Shown in pieces: positions 12,877 to 15,987 of a stretch of 15,987 nucleotides of DNA (within the stretch, counting starts at the first letter, position 1; each line of letters starts with the position of its first letter). Position numbers and translations under genes: made by a program. Source of the DNA: G020353115 sp964640125 (GTDB taxonomy: Bacteria > Bacteroidota > Bacteroidia > Bacteroidales > VadinHA17); assembly GCA_964640125.1 (NCBI GenBank), contig CAZXGG010000077.1, positions 1 to 15,987 on the forward strand. Reading direction: 5' to 3'. The notes under the pieces were generated by a model. It was not told where the DNA came from. It did no database searches and saw only the letters and a program-made list of their open reading frames with translations.

Positions 12877-15003
12877 TCATTTGCCGTTTGATTTTGCCGG
12901 TGTTTTTTTTCTGGGTATTTCCACCTTTCCTTTCACCGGTATGGGACTTGCATTTTTTCGTGCGGTGGATTTCTTTTTTTCAGCTGTTTTCTTGTGAGCC
13001 TGCACTGTTGGTTCTAATTCACGGGAAGGTATTCCCCATTTTCTTTTCCCAAAGATTTTCTCCAGATCTTCGCTGAATATTACCTCTTTTTCAAGCAACT
13101 GTTCAGCCAGGGCAGTCAATCCTTTCTTGTTCTTTATGAGGATATCTTTAGCCCTCTTGTAGGCCTGATCAATAATTCTATTCACCTCTTCATCGATTGT
13201 TTCGGCTGTTTTCTCACTATAGGGTTTGTTAAACGCATACTCATTTTGTCCCGATGAGTCATAAAAGCTAATGTTCCCGATTTTTTCACTCATCCCGAAG
13301 TAGGTTACCATGGCATAGGCTTGTTTGGTCACTTTTTCGAGGTCATTCAGTGCTCCGGTAGAGATCTTTTCAAAGGTCAGTTCTTCTGATGCTCTGCCAC
13401 CCAGGGCTGCTGCGAGTTCGTCGTGCATTTGTTCGGTGGTGGTCAATTGCCTTTCTTCGGGCAGATACCATGCGGCTCCCAGTGCTCTTCCCCGCGGAAT
13501 AATGGTAACTTTCACCAGCGGATTGGCATGTTCCAGCAGCCAGCTAACGGTTGCATGTCCGGCTTCATGAAATGCAATGGTCCTTTTCTCCTGTGGAGAT
13601 ATGATCTTATTTTTCCGTTCCAGGCCTCCAACGATTCTGTCAACGGCATCGAGAAAATCCTGTCTTTCAACCTCTTTTTTATTTTTCCTTGCTGCAATAA
13701 GGGCTGCCTCATTACATACATTGGCAATATCAGCACCCGAAAATCCCGGGGTTTGTTTGGAAAGGAAATCGATATCGAAATCTTTGGCAAGTTTCAGGGG
13801 TCTGAGGTGGACTTTAAAAATCTCTCTCCGTTCATTCAGATCGGGCAATTCCACATGGATCTGGCGGTCGAATCGTCCGGCTCTCAGCAGGGCTCTATCC
13901 AGCACATCTGCCCTGTTGGTAGCAGCAAGGATAATCACTCCCACGTTGGTTCCAAACCCATCCATTTCAGTCAGCAGCTGATTCAATGTATTTTCACGTT
14001 CGTCATTAGCGCCAAAGTTTGGATTTCTTCCTCTTGCCCGGCCAACGGCATCAATCTCATCGATAAACACGATACAGGGAGCTTTCTCTTTTGCCTGTTT
14101 GAACAGATCACGGACACGAGAGGCTCCGACGCCGACGAACATCTCCACAAAATCGGATCCTGAAATGGAGAAAAAGGGAACATTGGCTTCTCCGGCAACG
14201 GCTTTAGCCAACAGTGTTTTTCCGGTTCCCGGAGGCCCTACCAGCAGGGCCCCTTTGGGTATTTTACCTCCCAGTTCGGTATATTTCTTCGGCTTTTTCA
14301 GGAAATCGACTATTTCCCTCACTTCCATTTTTGCCTCTTCCAGGCCTGCAACATCTTTAAAATCGATCTTAATGTTCGACTCCTTGTCAAAAATCTGTGC
14401 TTTTGATTTGCCCACACTGAATATACCGCCTGCTCCGCCCCCACCTGTTCCACCGCTCATCCTGCGAAAAATGAACATCCAGACTACTACAAGAAGGGCT
14501 AATGGGATTAGCCATCCCAGGAGGTCCCCGAGGATGTTTTTCCTGTTCTCATAACTTACATTGATCCGCTCATTATCTGCGTAATTGTACTTTGCTTCTG
14601 CTTCTTCCAATCGATCTTCCAGGTAATCTCCCGATGGGATGGTCAACACGTAATGTGGACCAGAAGCCGGCAAACCACCAAATCCTTTGGATTTAATATC
14701 CGGATACCGGTCGGAGGTAACCGCTTCCGGGGTCAGGTAGATCTCTGCACTCTCCTTATTGATCACCACAATTTTGGCGATATCTTTGTTCTGGATCAAT
14801 TGCTGTTCCAACTTGACCATGTCGATCTTTTTGGCTCCTGATCCGCTATAAATCAGCTGTATGGCTAAAATTGCAACTGCAATCCCTCCATAAATCCAAT
14901 AGGCATTGAATTTTGGTTTCCCGGGTTTTCCGGATTTTCCGGGTTTTCCGGATGTATTGTTTGAATCCGACCCGGGATTTCCATTGATTTTTTTTTCTGC
15001 CAT
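12877..15003 (-). CDS. ftsH: ATP-dependent zinc metalloprotease FtsH
   Basis: Membrane-anchored AAA+ hexameric protease that extracts and degrades misassembled membrane proteins and short-lived regulators. In 708 residues: a cytoplasmic N-terminal stretch with GKPGKSGKPGKP repeats (19-30), TM1 (33-52), a periplasmic domain (about 58-155), TM2 (160-179), a Gly-rich linker, and the AAA domain with Walker A GPPGTGKT (256-263), Walker B IVFIDEID (311-318) and second region of homology ATNRADVLDRALLRAGRFDR (361-380). The peptidase site is HEAGH (479-483), with D554 as probable third zinc ligand. The C-terminus (661-708) is a long Lys/Ala/Pro-rich basic tail. The family is usually 600-700 residues, so both ends are extended. 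It lies 2 bp after rsfS and 7 bp before DUF2007. Confidence 0.97.
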   Translation of the reverse strand: MAEKKINGNPGSDSNNTSGKPGKSGKPGKPKFNAYWIYGGIAVAILAIQLIYSGSGAKKIDMVKLEQQLIQNKDIAKIVVINKESAEIYLTPEAVTSDRYPDIKSKGFGGLPASGPHYVLTIPSGDYLEDRLEEAEAKYNYADNERINVSYENRKNILGDLLGWLIPLALLVVVWMFIFRRMSGGTGGGGAGGIFSVGKSKAQIFDKESNIKIDFKDVAGLEEAKMEVREIVDFLKKPKKYTELGGKIPKGALLVGPPGTGKTLLAKAVAGEANVPFFSISGSDFVEMFVGVGASRVRDLFKQAKEKAPCIVFIDEIDAVGRARGRNPNFGANDERENTLNQLLTEMDGFGTNVGVIILAATNRADVLDRALLRAGRFDRQIHVELPDLNERREIFKVHLRPLKLAKDFDIDFLSKQTPGFSGADIANVCNEAALIAARKNKKEVERQDFLDAVDRIVGGLERKNKIISPQEKRTIAFHEAGHATVSWLLEHANPLVKVTIIPRGRALGAAWYLPEERQLTTTEQMHDELAAALGGRASEELTFEKISTGALNDLEKVTKQAYAMVTYFGMSEKIGNISFYDSSGQNEYAFNKPYSEKTAETIDEEVNRIIDQAYKRAKDILIKNKKGLTALAEQLLEKEVIFSEDLEKIFGKRKWGIPSRELEPTVQAHKKTAEKKKSTARKNASPIPVKGKVEIPRKKTPAKSNGK
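14915..14950 (-). repeat. Four 9-bp tandem units inside ftsH
   Basis: On the plus strand the units are GGTTTCCCG, GGTTTTCCG, GATTTTCCG and GGTTTTCCG. On the coding strand they give the tripeptide repeat around residues 18-29 of FtsH (Gly-Lys-Pro or Gly-Lys-Ser). The near identity at the DNA level points to recent slippage expansion in the flexible N-terminal tail before TM1. Confidence 0.7.
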
Positions 15004-15005
15004 TT

Positions 15006-15392
15006 CTATTTCCCTCCTAAACCATTCTCTTCAACTTGCGTTATATTCGCATCGGCCCATAACTCTTCAAGGTTATAAAAATCCCTGAATTCTTTTTGAA
15101 AAATGTGTACCACAACATCGCCATAATCAAGCAGTACCCATTGTGCATTTTCCATACCTTCCCGGTGCCACACCTTTTCCCGAAGATCTTCTCTCACCCT
15201 CTCTTCAACGGATTCAGCAATAGCACTTACCTGGATATTTGAATTTCCATGGCAAATAACAAAAGACTGACAAAATGAGTTCTCCAATACGGTTAAATCC
15301 ACTGTAACGATATCGCTTCCCTTCTTGTTCTGAATTCCCTGTACAATTGTTTCTAAAAGACGTTCAGTATCAGCAATTTCAGTTTTTTGCAT
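15006..15392 (-). CDS. rsfS: Ribosomal silencing factor RsfS (Iojap family)
   Basis: Binds ribosomal protein uL14 on the 50S subunit and blocks joining with 30S when nutrients are short. The 128-residue length is typical. The conserved core is clear: DIVTVDLTVLENSFCQSFVIC (27-47, the family's D-L-R-x-L-S-x-x-x-D-Y-F-V-I-C block in variant form), then WVLLDYGDVVVHIF (85-98) and FRDFYNLEELW (102-112). The ATG at 15392 is first in the operon and follows a candidate promoter by about ten bases. rsfS followed by ftsH and cdsA is a common order in Bacteroidota. Confidence 0.94.
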   Translation of the reverse strand: MQKTEIADTERLLETIVQGIQNKKGSDIVTVDLTVLENSFCQSFVICHGNSNIQVSAIAESVEERVREDLREKVWHREGMENAQWVLLDYGDVVVHIFQKEFRDFYNLEELWADANITQVEENGLGGK

Positions 15393-15408
15393 CGAGAAAA
15401 AATATGCA

Positions 15409-15416
15409 CAAAGGTA
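15409..15416 (-). promoter_or_regulatory. Candidate -7 box for the rsfS-ftsH-cdsA-psd operon
   Basis: TACCTTTG on the minus strand is an exact TAnnTTTG match, 16 bases upstream of the rsfS ATG. A transcription start near 15402 would leave a leader of only about ten bases, in keeping with the absence of a Shine-Dalgarno sequence. No good -33 TTTG is seen at the usual spacing, so the call rests on one element. Confidence 0.4.
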
Positions 15417-15612
15417 ATCAATTTTTAATTATTCAGCCCGAAAATGGATTATCTCAGGCATTTAATGGTACCCTTCATCTAAAGTACAATTTGAATGCCA
15501 GCAAATCCATTTTACCTGGATTTTTTACTTTTTTTTATCCGGAAGTTGTAATATTGAATATGCATTTACGTGTCAGGAATTTATCACACCATTAAAACAG
15601 GACGCATTGATC

Positions 15613-15987
15613 ATGATTGGAACGAACATCATAAGAAAAAACAGGGTTATCTCCACCAACACCCTTTCCCTTGAGTTGCTGAAAAAAGAGGTATTGCCCG
15701 AAGGGACGATCATCTGGGCTGATGAACAAACGCAAGGCCGCGGGCATGCAGAAAATTCCTGGGAAAGTGAAGCCGGAAAAAACCTTACCTTTTCCGTCGT
15801 ATTATACCCCCGTTTCCTGAATGTTGAAGCACAATTCATGCTGTCAAAAATGACTTCACTCGCCATTGTTGACTTCTTATCTGAAAACATTGACCATAGC
15901 ACTATAAAATGGCCAAACGATATCTATGTGGGAAATGACAAAATTGCAGGCATTCTCATTGAGAATTCAATCATCGGATCTGAATTC
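15613..15987 (+). CDS. birA: Biotin-[acetyl-CoA-carboxylase] ligase, 5' part (runs off the window)
   Basis: Activates biotin with ATP and attaches it to the carrier lysine of acetyl-CoA carboxylase and other biotin enzymes. The first 125 codons are present, open to the last base, with no stop. Family motifs are STNTLSLELL (14-23), WADEQTQGRG (35-44), SWESEAGKNLTFSVVLYP (48-65) and KWPNDIYVGNDKIAGILIEN (99-118). There is no N-terminal DNA-binding domain, so this is a single-function ligase without the E. coli BirA repressor role. In the biotinoyl-AMP loop the usual GRGxxGNxW reads GRGHAENSW, with Glu replacing the second-loop Gly. It is divergent from rsfS, with 220 bp between the two starts. 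Confidence 0.92.
   Translation, partial: MIGTNIIRKNRVISTNTLSLELLKKEVLPEGTIIWADEQTQGRGHAENSWESEAGKNLTFSVVLYPRFLNVEAQFMLSKMTSLAIVDFLSENIDHSTIKWPNDIYVGNDKIAGILIENSIIGSEF

Noticed and set aside
13423..14163. 246-codon plus-strand open frame opposite ftsH
   Set aside because: It lies wholly within the conserved AAA and protease domains of FtsH on the other strand; the translation is Ser/Ile/Cys-rich without any recognisable motif.
15347..15595. 82-codon plus-strand frame between rsfS and birA
   Set aside because: It begins inside rsfS on the opposite strand, crosses the expected divergent promoters, and its translation resembles no known family.

Overview
The window looks like chromosomal DNA from a member of the Bacteroidota, most likely the class Bacteroidia (Bacteroidales or Marinilabiliales type). 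The evidence is a gliding-motility/type IX-style C-terminal domain (VFTPNNDGFNDLF), a DUF4492-cydA-cydB cluster, an rsfS-ftsH-cdsA-psd gene order with birA divergent, an archaeal-type phosphatidylserine decarboxylase, and several candidate TAnnTTTG promoter elements. It reads as a stable core region with no phage, transposase, tRNA, rRNA or CRISPR array. The species cannot be named from the sequence.

Layout. Positions 1-171 are non-coding and carry two palindromic repeats and a run of four 8-bp tandem units. Positions 172-3974 (minus strand) hold two overlapping secreted paralogues of the M14 zinc carboxypeptidase fold. The downstream one has all the metal and catalytic residues; the upstream one has lost every zinc ligand and looks like a pseudoenzyme. 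Positions 4107-8951 (minus strand) hold a tightly packed cluster: AI-2E-family permease, small PKD plus CHU_C secreted protein, DUF4492 protein, CydA, CydB and an unannotated 43-residue membrane microprotein that could be the CydX-like subunit of the bd oxidase. Positions 8952-9306 are a divergent promoter region, followed by a plus-strand small heat-shock gene (hsp20). A perfect 30-bp palindrome separates hsp20 from the convergent gene at its 3' side. Positions 9856-15392 (minus strand) form a six-gene probable operon: rsfS, ftsH, DUF2007, cdsA, psd and a flavodiiron protein. A biotin-protein ligase gene starts divergently at 15613 and runs off the right edge.

How the genes fit together. Cytochrome bd oxidase and the flavodiiron protein both reduce O2 at low concentration, which suits an anaerobe or microaerophile exposed to traces of oxygen. 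The rsfS-to-psd operon combines translation silencing, membrane protein quality control (FtsH) and phospholipid synthesis (CdsA then Psd, towards phosphatidylethanolamine). The two M14 proteins are exported and probably act on peptides or cell-wall material. The most interesting points are the active/inactive M14 pair, the CydX-like microprotein, and a family of palindromes with constant arms and a changing self-complementary core.
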